DNA of 64,000 nucleotides from Pedobacter frigiditerrae (GTDB lineage: Bacteria > Bacteroidota > Bacteroidia > Sphingobacteriales > Sphingobacteriaceae). Where the stretch lies: assembly GCF_032678705.1 (NCBI RefSeq), contig NZ_JAVTSS010000001.1, positions 496,001-560,000 on the forward strand. Reading direction: 5' to 3'. Below, piece by piece: positions 17,722 to 25,725 of the stretch. Under the pieces are notes generated by a model. The model was given only the letters and a program-made list of their open reading frames with translations. It ran no database searches and was not told the DNA's origin. The first letter of the stretch is position 1; the number at the start of each line of letters is the position of its first letter. Position numbers and translations under genes: made by a program.

Positions 17722-18388
17722 CAGCGATTAATTTACCGCCTTTAATTTTAATAATTCGGTTGGTTCTAGCTGCTAATTCTAAATCGTGGGTTACAATTAC
17801 GAGTGTTGTTCCGGCATCTTTATTTAAATCGAACAACAGTTTGATTACCTTTTCGCTGGTTTCTGCATCTAAGTTGCCTGTTGGTTCATCTGCAAAAAGT
17901 AAGGCAGGTTGATTAGAAAATGCCCTAGCTAAAGAAACGCGTTGCTGTTCTCCGCCAGATAACTGAACAGGATAATGATGTGAACGTTCTGCCAAGCCAA
18001 CTTTGTCTAACAATGACATCGCGGTAGCCTTTATGTTTTTTGCCCCTCTTAATTCTAAGGGAACCATTACGTTCTCCAAAGCGGTTAAGGTTGGCAATAA
18101 TTGGAAGTTCTGAAAGATGAAACCCACATATTGGTTGCGAACTGCTGCCCTTTGGTCTTCATTTAAATTATCTAAAGCGATGTTGTTTAAAGTTACAGAA
18201 CCTGAGCTGGCTCTATCTAAACCTGCAGCTAGACCTAATAAAGTTGTTTTTCCGCTACCCGATGGGCCAGTAATGGCAACTGTATCGCCTTTATTGATAG
18301 AAAAATTGATGTTGTCTAAAACGGTAAGTTCGTGATTTGCGCTTTGATAAGCCTTGCTCACATTTTTAATATCGAGAATGGTTTCCAA
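17699..18388 (-). CDS. ABC transporter ATP-binding protein, YbbA/LolD-like
   Basis: A 229-residue ATPase with Walker A GPSGSGKTTLL, Q-loop FIFQNFQLLP, signature LSGGEQQRV, Walker B LLFADEPTGNLD and the switch His in VIVTHD: complete and presumably active. It belongs to the MacB/LolD class that powers mechanotransmission permeases. Translationally coupled to the downstream YbbP-like permease by overlapping reading frames, and divergent from the SGNH esterase with about 100 bases between the ATGs. Confidence 0.92.
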   Translation of the reverse strand: METILDIKNVSKAYQSANHELTVLDNINFSINKGDTVAITGPSGSGKTTLLGLAAGLDRASSGSVTLNNIALDNLNEDQRAAVRNQYVGFIFQNFQLLPTLTALENVMVPLELRGAKNIKATAMSLLDKVGLAERSHHYPVQLSGGEQQRVSLARAFSNQPALLFADEPTGNLDAETSEKVIKLLFDLNKDAGTTLVIVTHDLELAARTNRIIKIKGGKLIADEALTNV

Positions 18389-18491
18389 TGATTTCCTATT
18401 TTAAGTTTTCGCTATATTTGACTGAAACATTATGCCGTATATCCTGTTAAAGATAAAGGCTTTTAAATTATTAGAGGAAGAATTGATAGAT

Positions 18492-19163
18492 ATGTTACGA
18501 AAACGTTTAATGGGTATAATTGTTTTGGCTTGCCTTGTTGCAGCCTGCGGAAATACAAACAATGAAAATGAAAAAAGCGAAGAAGCTGCGGTGAAAAAAG
18601 AGACTGAAACTAAGCAAAAGAACATCCTGTTTTTTGGTACAAGTTTAACTGCCGGATATGGCTTAGACCCATCCGAAGCCTATCCAACTTTAATCCAACA
18701 AAAAATAGACTCACTAAAATTACCTTATAAAGTAATAAATGCCGGCTTAAGTGGCGAAACATCTGCAGGTGGTAAGGGCAGGGTAGACTGGTTGTTAAAG
18801 CAGAAAATAGATGTTTTTGTATTAGAGCTAGGCGCAAATGATGGTTTGAGAGGCATCCCAGTTGCAGAAACCACTAAAAATTTGCAATTCATTATAGATC
18901 AGGTTAAGAAGAAATACCCAAAAGCAAAAATGGTATTAGCAGGAATGCAAATGCCACCAAGTATGGGCTTGAAGTACACTAATCAGTTTAGAGAGATATA
19001 TCCAAAATTAGCTTCCAAAAACGGTATGGTTTTAATTCCTTTTTTACTTGATAAAGTTGGAGGGAATGCTAAATTGAACCAAAAGGATGGTATTCACCCA
19101 ACTGCTGCAGGCGCAAAAATTTTATCAGAAAATGTTTGGGCTAAGTTGGAAGGGGTTTTATAA
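18492..19163 (+). CDS. SGNH/GDSL arylesterase lipoprotein (TesA-like)
   Basis: 223 residues from the ATG at 18492, which starts a lipoprotein signal (MLRKRLMGIIVLACLVAACG, lipobox LVAAC). An earlier in-frame ATG at 18432 adds 20 residues that spoil the signal. SGNH blocks: nucleophile S51 in FFGTSLTAGYG, Gly in NAGLSGETSAGG, Asn in LELGANDGLRG and the DxxH pair in DGIHPTA. It should be an outer- or inner-membrane-attached esterase/lysophospholipase facing the periplasm. Its position divergent from ybbA-ybbP matches the tesA-ybbA-ybbP neighbourhood of proteobacteria, suggesting a joint lipid-related role. Confidence 0.9.
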   Translation: MLRKRLMGIIVLACLVAACGNTNNENEKSEEAAVKKETETKQKNILFFGTSLTAGYGLDPSEAYPTLIQQKIDSLKLPYKVINAGLSGETSAGGKGRVDWLLKQKIDVFVLELGANDGLRGIPVAETTKNLQFIIDQVKKKYPKAKMVLAGMQMPPSMGLKYTNQFREIYPKLASKNGMVLIPFLLDKVGGNAKLNQKDGIHPTAAGAKILSENVWAKLEGVL

Positions 19164-19910
19164 CCTCACCCTCCGATATAAAATCGGAGCAAGCTCTAAA
19201 TCCCCTCTCCTTAAAAGAGAGGGGACTTGAGTACTATCAAAGTAAGGAGTGAGGCAGAGGTTTGTGAAAGGAAATTGGGTACTGGGTTAAACCTACTGTG
19301 CATTAATAAGAGCAAAATCTTTTCAATCCCCAAAAACTTTCCCAAGCACGAGGACTGGCCTTATTCCGATAGCAATCGGAAGCAAAAGGAAGGAGAAGTA
19401 GTTAATTGTTTAAAGCAATGAATTCTCTCTAGCGATAAATCAGCAAGGTGGAGAAGCGAAGGCTTTTTCAGCCAAGAGGCTCAGCTTGCGTATGAAAACA
19501 ATTGACGTACTTATCCGATGAGGCATTTACAGCCTTGATTTTTTTGATACTTTTTCATCAAGGAAAGTAACTTGACCCTTCGGCTGTCAAGAGCCGAGGA
19601 AAGCCTTGAGTGGTTGGTTTTTTATTCTCTAATTCAAAAACACAATAAATTTCTTTTCCCCTCATACAATCCCCTCCGGAGAGCCTTCTCCGATTTATCG
19701 GAGGGGTTGGGGGAGGAAGTAAAACAATGTCTTGTCGTATAATAAGTTTACATAACAATCCTCCTCCTTTAATTCCCCCTCGAAAGGGGGACACTAGGCG
19801 CAGAAATTTATCTCAATGAATATTTCGCGAATAAAATCACTTCCCTCTCATGCAATCTCCCAAATCCCAACATCATTTAGTAAATTAGATAACCCTAAAA
19901 ACTAATCCAA
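19164..19910. repeat. 747-base gene-free region made of palindromic repeats
   Basis: No credible gene. Seen: CTCCGAT / ATCGGAG hairpin (19171-19189); 9-bp stem TCCCCTCTC / GAGAGGGGA (19201-19225); palindrome CCGATAGCAATCGG (19366-19379); CCTTGAT / ATCAAGG pair (19533-19563) inside a longer stretch 19440-19610 that looks like a dispersed element; CCGGAG-type stems at 19671-19705; CCCCC / GGGGG at 19777-19789. The first hairpin after the esterase stop could act as its terminator although it lacks a T-run. Confidence 0.6.
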
Positions 19911-20372
19911 ATGAAAACTAAATCCTTCCTTCTCCTTTCATCACTAACACTAACCACTCTCTTTTACAGCTGTAGCCAAAACCAGGAAAAAGATATCAAA
20001 GACCTAATGGTCGAGAAAAGTACTATCTGTTTTCAAGCTATCAGCGAAAAAGATACAGGATGGTTACGAATAGATACGATTAAGAGCCAAATCATTGGTT
20101 TGATAACTTTTAATTATGGTAACGTAACAAACTACGATGGTCAGTTTAAGGGTAAAATGTATGGAGATACGTTAAAAGGTCACTACGATTTTAAAGTAAA
20201 CAAAGTTGATAAATGGTATAGAAATCCAGTTGCCTTTCTTAAACGCGATGGAAAATTGACAATGGGCGTTGGGAAGTTCTATATGTATTTTGGTTCGGCC
20301 TATTTTGACGATAAAAGAAAGATTGATTACGAAAAAGGGAAGTTTATTTTTGAGATAACCGATTGCAAGTAG
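19911..20372 (+). CDS. Hypothetical lipoprotein
   Basis: 153 residues with a lipoprotein signal (MKTKSFLLLSSLTLTTLFYSC, lipobox FYSC). The mature part begins SQNQEKDIKD and contains beta-type repeats: LITFNYGNVTNYDGQFKGKM, YGDTLKGHYDF and GVGKFYMYFGSAYFD. This suggests a small beta-sheet lipoprotein of the kind often annotated only as hypothetical in Sphingobacteriaceae. I recognise no functional family. It stands alone between two repeat-filled regions. Confidence 0.7.
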   Translation: MKTKSFLLLSSLTLTTLFYSCSQNQEKDIKDLMVEKSTICFQAISEKDTGWLRIDTIKSQIIGLITFNYGNVTNYDGQFKGKMYGDTLKGHYDFKVNKVDKWYRNPVAFLKRDGKLTMGVGKFYMYFGSAYFDDKRKIDYEKGKFIFEITDCK

Positions 20373-20617
20373 TCGGTTCTTGTCCTTCAGACATGTGCCG
20401 ATTTACATCGGTAGCGCACTTGTCCTGACTTCTTCGGGAGCGAAGAATCTATTTGTAGGTTAGCGTTTAGGTATTGTGCTTCATACCCAAATGTTCCGAT
20501 AGCTATTGGAAGTTAAGATTTTGAGAAAGTTATAAATAATATGATTTTTTGGGTAAAAAATAAGACACTTAAAATTTTAGACTATTGAACTTGTCTCCAA
20601 AACAAAATATTACAACA
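20373..20617. repeat. Gene-free region with palindromic inserts downstream of the lipoprotein gene
   Basis: Contains CCGAT-ttac-ATCGG (20398-20411) with the flanks GTG and TAGCGCAC, a CTTCGGGAG / GCGAAGAAT half-repeat (20431-20449), and the near-palindrome CCGATAGCTATTGG (20496-20509). No coding region is visible. Confidence 0.6.
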
Positions 20618-20798
20618 CAAACGTTTGATTTATTGAAACTTTGTTTCAAAACTCAATGCAATTCATCAAAAATATCCTCACAGAATTATCCTGAGCAATC
20701 AATGGAGGAAGTTTGTCTTAAAAAATAAGCTATTGATAGCGCTGTAATGCTTATTAAAGCAAATGTTAACCGGAGAAATGAAAAAATGCAAACGTTTG
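20618..20798. promoter_or_regulatory. Two identical operator-like palindromes upstream of the beta-galactosidase gene
   Basis: CAAACGTTTG occurs at 20618-20627 and again at 20789-20798, centre to centre 171 bases. A central CG within A/T-rich arms (AAACGTTT) is characteristic of LacI/GalR-family operators. Both lie within 300 bases of the beta-galactosidase start (20915) and nowhere else obvious nearby. A DNA-looping repressor or activator of the LacI family is inferred; no such gene is in the window. Confidence 0.55.
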
Positions 20799-20914
20799 TG
20801 TTTTACAAAATAGCTCTCGGTGGCTTTACATGACTATTTTAGTATGCTGATAAATTGATTATTGTTAGGTAATATTCAATCTATGCGCAATTAATCCTGA
20901 CCAATTAACCACAA

Positions 20915-23900
20915 ATGAAGAAAAACACAATCATCCTATTTATCATTTTATTGTTCTGCTTAAATACACAAGCGCAACAATTACCCGTAGAACTACAAAC
21001 TCCCGAAGTTGTTTCTGTAAACAGGATGCCCATGAGGGCATCGGCATTTGCTTATGAAGACGCTGATTTAGCAGCTAAAAGAAATAAGGAAAAGTCTGAA
21101 TATTTTATATCGCTAAATGGAACTTGGAAATTTAATTGGGTTAAAGACCCACGAAAAAGACCCTTAGATTTTTATAAAACTGATTTCAACGATGCAAGCT
21201 GGGATAACTTTAAAGTACCAGCTAACTGGGAAGTGAATGGTTATGGTTTGCCAATTTATGTAAATCAGCCTTATGAATTTGCTGGGAGAAAAAATACTGG
21301 CAATAGAATGAATCCACCTTTTGATATTCCAGAAGACAATAATCCCGTTGGCTCTTACCGCAGAAAAATAAACATCCCAGAGAGCTGGAAAAACAGACAG
21401 GTATTTATCAGTTTAGGGGCTGTTAAATCTGCTTTTTACATTTGGGTAAATGGTAAAAAAATTGGTTACAGCGAGGATAGTAAGCTTGCTGCCGAGTTTG
21501 ATATCACTAAATATGTTAAACCTGGAGAAAATACAATCGCCTTGCAAGTTTACCGTTGGAGTGATGGAAGTTATTTGGAATGCCAAGACATGTGGCGCAT
21601 TTCGGGTATAGAAAGAGATGTGTATTTATACTCGACCCCAAAGTTAGATATCCGTGATTTTAAAGCGGTTGGTACTTTAGACCCAACTTACACCAATGGT
21701 CTGTTAAATGTAGATGTAACCATTGAAAACTATAAAATAGACCAACGTACTAACCACAGCAGACCCGATAGTTTTTATGTAGCCTTAAACTTGGTAGATG
21801 CCAAAGGAAATAGCATTTGGAAAGATGCCACTGGTTTGCAAAAAGTATTAGGTAATTATAAATCCAATCTTTCTTTTAAAACTCAAATCAGTAACGTTAA
21901 AAATTGGTCGGCAGAGGTACCATACTTATATACTTTATACATCACCTTAAAAGATAAAAATGAAAATATAATTGAAGTCATTCCTCAACGCATTGGTTTC
22001 CGTAGTGTAGAAATTAAGGGAAGCGATTTATTGGTTAATGGTAAACGTGTGTTTTTAAAAGGTGTAAATCGCCATGAGCATAACGCTACGCAAGGGCACA
22101 CGCTTACGCATGAGGATATGAGAAAAGATATGGAGATGATGAAAAAATTGAACGTAAATGCTGTTCGTCATTCTCATTATCCGCCAGATCCTTATTGGAT
22201 GGAGCTTTGTGACGAGTATGGTATGTATGTAATTGATGAGGCGAATATAGAATCTCACGGTCGTTATTACAGTTTAGAAACAACTTTTGGTAACGATAAA
22301 CAATGGCGTGTGCCACATTTGGAGCGTATCACCAGAATGTACGAAAGAGATAAAAATCATACAGCAGTAATTACTTGGTCGCTAGGAAATGAAGCTGGAA
22401 ATGGCGTAAATTTTTATGAAGCTTATGAGTGGTTAAAACAAAGAGATTTTCGCCCTGTGCAATATGAAAGGGCAGAGAACGACTTCAATACAGATATGAT
22501 TGTTCCTCAATATCCTGACCCAAATTGGTTAATCAGGTATTCGAAAGGAAAAAGCGAAAGACCGTTGATCATGAGTGAGTATGCGCACATTATGGGTAAT
22601 AGCTTGGGTAATTTCAAGGAATACTGGGATGCGATAGAAGGTAATCCGAAGTTACAAGGCGGTTTCATTTGGGAGTGGATAGACCAAGCAATAGACACGG
22701 TAAAAAATGGAAAGAGAATTTTAGCTTATGGTGGCGATTTCCCACTAGAAGGACCAGTTAACGAAGATTTTAGCGATAATAATTTCTGTGTTAAAGGTGT
22801 GGTAACAGCTTATCGTGGTTTAACACCAATGGCAATTGAAGCTAAAAAAGTTTATCAATTTATTAAATCAAGCTATATAGGCAACAAGCAAATCAGCATA
22901 AACAACAGCTATTTCTTTAGGGATATTAGTAATTTCCAATTGAAATGGGAGGTGTTAGAAGATGGAAAAATAGTTGAAACAGGTTTTTTAAACGAGTTGC
23001 CAGTTGGACCTCGTGCAACGCAAACATTTACCTTACCTATTAAAACTACCGTAAAAGCTGGAAAAGAATATTTCTTGACGTTAAGGTATTTGCTTAAAAC
23101 AGATGAGCCATTTTTAGAAAAAGGTTATGAATTGGCAACCGACCAATTTGTTTATGGTGGTGGCGCTGCTACATATCAAGCTCAAATACAAAATGGAGAT
23201 TTAAAGGTTGAGGAAACTGCTGATAAAGTTGTAGTTAAAGGAAAAGATTTTACAGCGAGTTTCGATTTGAAAAAAGGCTTGTTAACGAGTTATGTTTTAA
23301 AAGGAGAAGAGTTAATGGCTCAAGGTCCAAAGCCTGCATTTTACAGAGCTCCAACTGATAATGATATTGGTGCTGGATTAAATAAATCGTTGCGCATGTG
23401 GAGAAATGTTTATGATGAGAAAAGCGCATTGTTGTCTCAGAAAGTAGAGAAATCAACCCCTAAATACTTAACTATATTCTTCCGCTCGTCATTATTAAAT
23501 GGTGATGCTGAAACGGAGCAATTATTCACCATACAGGCAGATGGAACTATAAAAGTTGATAACAAATTAATTGCGGTAAAAGGAAAATACAGAGCACTTA
23601 TGAGAGTAGGTAATGATTTGCAATTGAACAAACAATATAACGCCATTAATTTCTACGGCCGCGGACCAGGAGAAAATTATTGGGACCGTAAAACGGCTTC
23701 ATTAATTGGCTTGTACAAGAGCAAAGTTAACGACCAATATTTTCCTTATGCTCGTCCGCAAGAAAGTGGAAATAAAACTGATGTACGTTGGGTATCTTTT
23801 ACCAATGCAAAAGGAAAAGGTTTGAAGTTTGAGTATGCAGAAAACTTCTTAAGCTTTTCGGCGTTGCCTTACACTATTGAAGATTTAGACCCAGAAGCAG

Positions 23901-24076
23901 AAAAGAAACAATACCACTCTGGCGAATTAGTGCAGAGAGATAAAATTTATGTGCACATGGACTTACAGCAACTTGGTGTTCAAGGGATAGATAGTTGGGG
24001 TTCAATGCCGTTAAGTGAATATCAAATCCCCTATAAAAATCAACAATACAGTTATTGGATAAAACCAATCAAGTAA
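20915..24076 (+). CDS. Secreted beta-galactosidase, glycoside hydrolase family 2 (LacZ-type)
   Basis: 1053 residues with signal peptide (TIILFIILLFCLNTQAQ). Domains in order: GH2 sugar-binding jelly roll (~50-230, ending QDMWRISGIERDVYLY), immunoglobulin-like domain, TIM barrel with acid/base E493 in SLGNEAGNG and nucleophile E555 in IMSEYAHIMGN, further beta domain and the beta-galactosidase small-chain domain (from ~780; GRGPGENYWDR). It should hydrolyse terminal beta-D-galactosides in the periplasm or outside. No SusC/SusD pair is adjacent, so it is not part of a visible polysaccharide-utilisation locus. Two LacI-type palindromes precede it and a good terminator follows. Confidence 0.95.
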   Translation: MKKNTIILFIILLFCLNTQAQQLPVELQTPEVVSVNRMPMRASAFAYEDADLAAKRNKEKSEYFISLNGTWKFNWVKDPRKRPLDFYKTDFNDASWDNFKVPANWEVNGYGLPIYVNQPYEFAGRKNTGNRMNPPFDIPEDNNPVGSYRRKINIPESWKNRQVFISLGAVKSAFYIWVNGKKIGYSEDSKLAAEFDITKYVKPGENTIALQVYRWSDGSYLECQDMWRISGIERDVYLYSTPKLDIRDFKAVGTLDPTYTNGLLNVDVTIENYKIDQRTNHSRPDSFYVALNLVDAKGNSIWKDATGLQKVLGNYKSNLSFKTQISNVKNWSAEVPYLYTLYITLKDKNENIIEVIPQRIGFRSVEIKGSDLLVNGKRVFLKGVNRHEHNATQGHTLTHEDMRKDMEMMKKLNVNAVRHSHYPPDPYWMELCDEYGMYVIDEANIESHGRYYSLETTFGNDKQWRVPHLERITRMYERDKNHTAVITWSLGNEAGNGVNFYEAYEWLKQRDFRPVQYERAENDFNTDMIVPQYPDPNWLIRYSKGKSERPLIMSEYAHIMGNSLGNFKEYWDAIEGNPKLQGGFIWEWIDQAIDTVKNGKRILAYGGDFPLEGPVNEDFSDNNFCVKGVVTAYRGLTPMAIEAKKVYQFIKSSYIGNKQISINNSYFFRDISNFQLKWEVLEDGKIVETGFLNELPVGPRATQTFTLPIKTTVKAGKEYFLTLRYLLKTDEPFLEKGYELATDQFVYGGGAATYQAQIQNGDLKVEETADKVVVKGKDFTASFDLKKGLLTSYVLKGEELMAQGPKPAFYRAPTDNDIGAGLNKSLRMWRNVYDEKSALLSQKVEKSTPKYLTIFFRSSLLNGDAETEQLFTIQADGTIKVDNKLIAVKGKYRALMRVGNDLQLNKQYNAINFYGRGPGENYWDRKTASLIGLYKSKVNDQYFPYARPQESGNKTDVRWVSFTNAKGKGLKFEYAENFLSFSALPYTIEDLDPEAEKKQYHSGELVQRDKIYVHMDLQQLGVQGIDSWGSMPLSEYQIPYKNQQYSYWIKPIK

Positions 24077-24082
24077 AAAGGT

Positions 24083-24117
24083 GAGCCTTCAGATGAAAAT
24101 TTGAAGGCTCTTTTTTT
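24083..24117 (+). terminator. Rho-independent terminator of the beta-galactosidase gene
   Basis: Stem GAGCCTTCA / TGAAGGCTC (24083-24091, 24102-24110) followed by seven T, eight bases after the stop codon. Confidence 0.92.
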
Positions 24118-24199
24118 AGGTAAAATTGAGGAAAAATGATTTTTATAGAGAACTGTTTAAAAACTTCTTTTTGGTTTTAAAGGCAATGGTAGAGTAATA

Positions 24200-24330
24200 T
24201 TTCGGAACCTCGTCATGCTCAGCTTGACTGGGCATCCTAATGCGCTTACCTATGCCTTTATTTCGCATTAGGATTAGCTTCGCTGAGCACTTCGTGGTTC
24301 CCACCGTGTGGGAATGACGTGAATTCCAGT
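24200..24330. repeat. Dispersed repeat-like region upstream of the Rrf2 gene
   Basis: Contains self-complementary segments (GCATCCTAATGCG / CGCATTAGGAT around 24231-24274 and TTCCCAC / GTGGGAA at 24298-24313) and ends in GGAATGACG, a common end of extragenic palindromes. Related segments appear near 33450-33540 and 61040-61070. No gene is seen. Confidence 0.5.
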
Positions 24331-24380
24331 CCGCTCATTTAAAATTATTGTTGCACATTTTTAAACTCCTAACTTTTTAT

Positions 24381-24388
24381 TAGCTTTG
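24381..24388 (+). promoter_or_regulatory. -7 promoter element of the Rrf2 gene, placing the start site at or near the ATG
   Basis: TAGCTTTG fits the Bacteroidota consensus TAnnTTTG. The annotated ATG (24396) begins eight bases after the end of the element, so transcription would start almost at the initiation codon, giving a leaderless or nearly leaderless mRNA. If so, repression by its own product would be at overlapping sites. Confidence 0.45.
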
Positions 24389-24395
24389 TTACTAT

Positions 24396-24839
24396 ATGCT
24401 ATCAAAGAAAACAAAGTATGCTATAAAAGCATTGGTAATTTTGGGTAAAAATATGACCCAGCCGCCTATGCAAATCGCTCGTATAGCCGAAGAAGAGCAT
24501 ATTCCAAAAAAATTCTTAGAGCAAATTCTATTAGACCTCCGCAATGCGGGATATTTATACAGCAAAAAAGGAGCTGGAGGAGGTTATAGCCTTAATAAAA
24601 ATCCGGCAGATATTTATTTAGTCGATATTTTGCGTATAACGGATGGGCCTATTGCAATGGTTCCTTGTGCAAGTTTAAAATTTTATCACAAATGTGAAGA
24701 GTGTCATGACGAAGTAACTTGTGGTATTCGTAAAGCATTTATCGATGTTAGAGACGCTTCGCTTAAGGTTTTAAGCGAAACCAGCATTGCTAATATCATC
24801 GAACGCGAACAAACAGCGTTAAATTTACCTATTCTTTAG
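24396..24839 (+). CDS. Rrf2-family transcriptional regulator, probable sulfur-assimilation regulator
   Basis: 147 residues: N-terminal winged helix (KKTKYAIKALVILGK, KFLEQILLDLRNAGYLYS, KGAGGGYSLNK) and a C-terminal cysteine cluster C91, C100, C103, C109 (PCASLKFYHKCEECHDEVTC). Rrf2 members include IscR, NsrR, RirA and CymR; three- or four-cysteine clusters can bind Fe-S. It directly precedes, on the same strand, the sulfur assimilation genes, and the promoter of sulfite reductase carries a GACTACTAAGTC site of the type bound by this family. Regulation of cysteine biosynthesis is therefore likely, though iron-sulfur control is an alternative. Confidence 0.88.
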   Translation: MLSKKTKYAIKALVILGKNMTQPPMQIARIAEEEHIPKKFLEQILLDLRNAGYLYSKKGAGGGYSLNKNPADIYLVDILRITDGPIAMVPCASLKFYHKCEECHDEVTCGIRKAFIDVRDASLKVLSETSIANIIEREQTALNLPIL

Positions 24840-24903
24840 AATTTTTCTTGTTTTCCTAATAGCCTGTCTTCCGGACGAACGATGTCATTAAGTTAAGAAG
24901 ATT

Positions 24904-25003
24904 CGTCATTGCGAGGATCGATTTTTCATCGTCCGAAGCAATCTCATTTCTTATTATGTCGCCATTGCAATGGGGAGATTGCTTCGCTTTGCTCGCAATG
25001 ACG
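24904..25003. repeat. REP-type nested inverted repeat (CGTCATTGCGAG)
   Basis: Outer arms CGTCATTGCGAG / CTCGCAATGACG (24904-24915, 24992-25003) are perfect, and inner arms GAAGCAATCTC / GAGATTGCTTC (24935-24945, 24975-24985) also match perfectly, so about 100 bases can fold into one long hairpin. This sequence type is widely dispersed in bacterial intergenic DNA. Confidence 0.8.
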
Positions 25004-25101
25004 CTCAGGAGGCAGGACCAAACAAGCTTGAATAATGACATTATCTTCAAGCAGGTTGACGAAGGATTAGTAGCGCAAAGCCTGTGGTTAATATTTTGGG
25101 C

Positions 25102-25186
25102 TAGTCCCGCCAATGCTACAATCTTTTTGCTTTAAATTTCCGAAGAGGAAATTAGCAAAAAGGATTTTCGCGTATGTCGGGGCTAA
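25102..25186 (-). repeat. Variable-core interspersed repeat, minus orientation
   Basis: Ends TAGTCCCGCC and TCGGGGCTAA with the subterminal motifs GCTACAATCTTTTT and AAAAAGGATTTTCGCG match the family seen at 25377-25492 in inverted orientation. The core is GCTTTAAATTTCC / GGAAATTAGC-like and different from the other copies. Confidence 0.65.
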
Positions 25187-25232
25187 AATGCAAAATCATT
25201 GCTTCTATTATTGGCTATTGTACAGTTTTGAT

Positions 25233-25329
25233 AACCACCCCGCCTTTCAGGCACCCCTCCAAAGGAGGGGAATGGAATGTCGCAATTCCCCTCCTTTGGA
25301 GGGGTGGCAGCTCCTCTGACGGGGTGGTT
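25233..25329. repeat. Long perfect inverted repeat (ACCCCTCC / GGAGGGGT)
   Basis: Two 22-bp perfect arms (25252-25273 and 25285-25306; core CCCCTCCAAAGGAGGGG is itself palindromic) lie inside an outer 10-bp pair AACCACCCCG / CGGGGTGGTT (25233-25242, 25320-25329). A stable cruciform or RNA hairpin is expected. It has no T-run and is not next to a stop codon. Confidence 0.8.
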
Positions 25330-25376
25330 TAAGTCAAACTGCAACTTTCAATAGCAGCACAACATTTTGTTAGATA

Positions 25377-25492
25377 AACCTGATAGGAGCGAAAATCCTT
25401 TTTTGTTTGTCATCCTTGACTTGTGCCGATTTTACATCGGTAGCGTAGTCGAAGGGCAAACAAAAAAGATTGTAGCGATAGCAGGACTACCG
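25377..25492 (+). repeat. Variable-core interspersed repeat with nested CCGAT / ATCGG insert
   Basis: Ends CCTGATAGGAGCGAAAATCC and GATTGTAGCGATAGCAGGAC. The core is a long hairpin CCTTTTTTGTTTGTC / GGCAAACAAAAAAG. In its loop, where other genomes' copies read TCCTGAGCGTAGTCGAAGG, the extra palindrome CCGAT-tttac-ATCGG (25426-25440) is inserted. Confidence 0.7.
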
Positions 25493-25585
25493 GCCGCCAC
25501 AACCTCCTTCCATTCATTTTCAACTATTATAAACCTATTCATTTAGTCGCTTTAAAGTATTATTTAAAAAAAATAAAGAAAATAA

Positions 25586-25616
25586 GACTACTAAGTCTAT
25601 ATACTTTGTATATTTG
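25586..25616 (+). promoter_or_regulatory. Promoter and Rrf2-type operator of the sulfite reductase operon
   Basis: A -7 box TATATTTG (25609-25616) fits TAnnTTTG. Upstream, GACTACTAAGTC (586-597 of the 25-kb block) is an inverted repeat (GACT / AGTC) like the IscR/Rrf2 core GACTA-n-TAGTC and takes the place of a -33 TTTG. The same box CTACTA-nn-TCTATA recurs before the second SUMT gene at 33628-33641. The Rrf2 protein encoded at 24396 is the natural candidate to bind it. Confidence 0.6.
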
Positions 25617-25725
25617 CATTATATTGTTTTGCTTAATAGGAAATTTGAACAACCAAAGCAAATAAAATATGGCAAGAGAAGCTGTAAAGTAACTCTTAAA
25701 ATAGAACGTAAACCAAAATTATTAT
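25617..25725 (+). other. About 100-base leader of the sulfite reductase operon
   Basis: Contains a 7-bp pair TTTGCTT / AAGCAAA (25628-25634, 25656-25662) and an eight-codon ORF (25669-25692, product MAREAVK). No known SAM-riboswitch consensus could be matched by eye. It could hold a leader peptide or unknown RNA element; evidence is weak. Confidence 0.3.

Noticed and set aside
19227..19421. 64-residue frame
   Set aside because: It runs through palindromic repeats, including the CCGATAGCAATCGG copy, and looks non-coding.
24856..25319. Two open frames, 85 residues minus and 68 residues plus
   Set aside because: They are translations of REP-type inverted repeats.
25617..25725. SAM or other known riboswitch before the sulfite reductase operon
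   Set aside because: No consensus of SAM-I, SAM-II or related classes could be matched by eye; only a short stem and a seven-residue mini-ORF were found.
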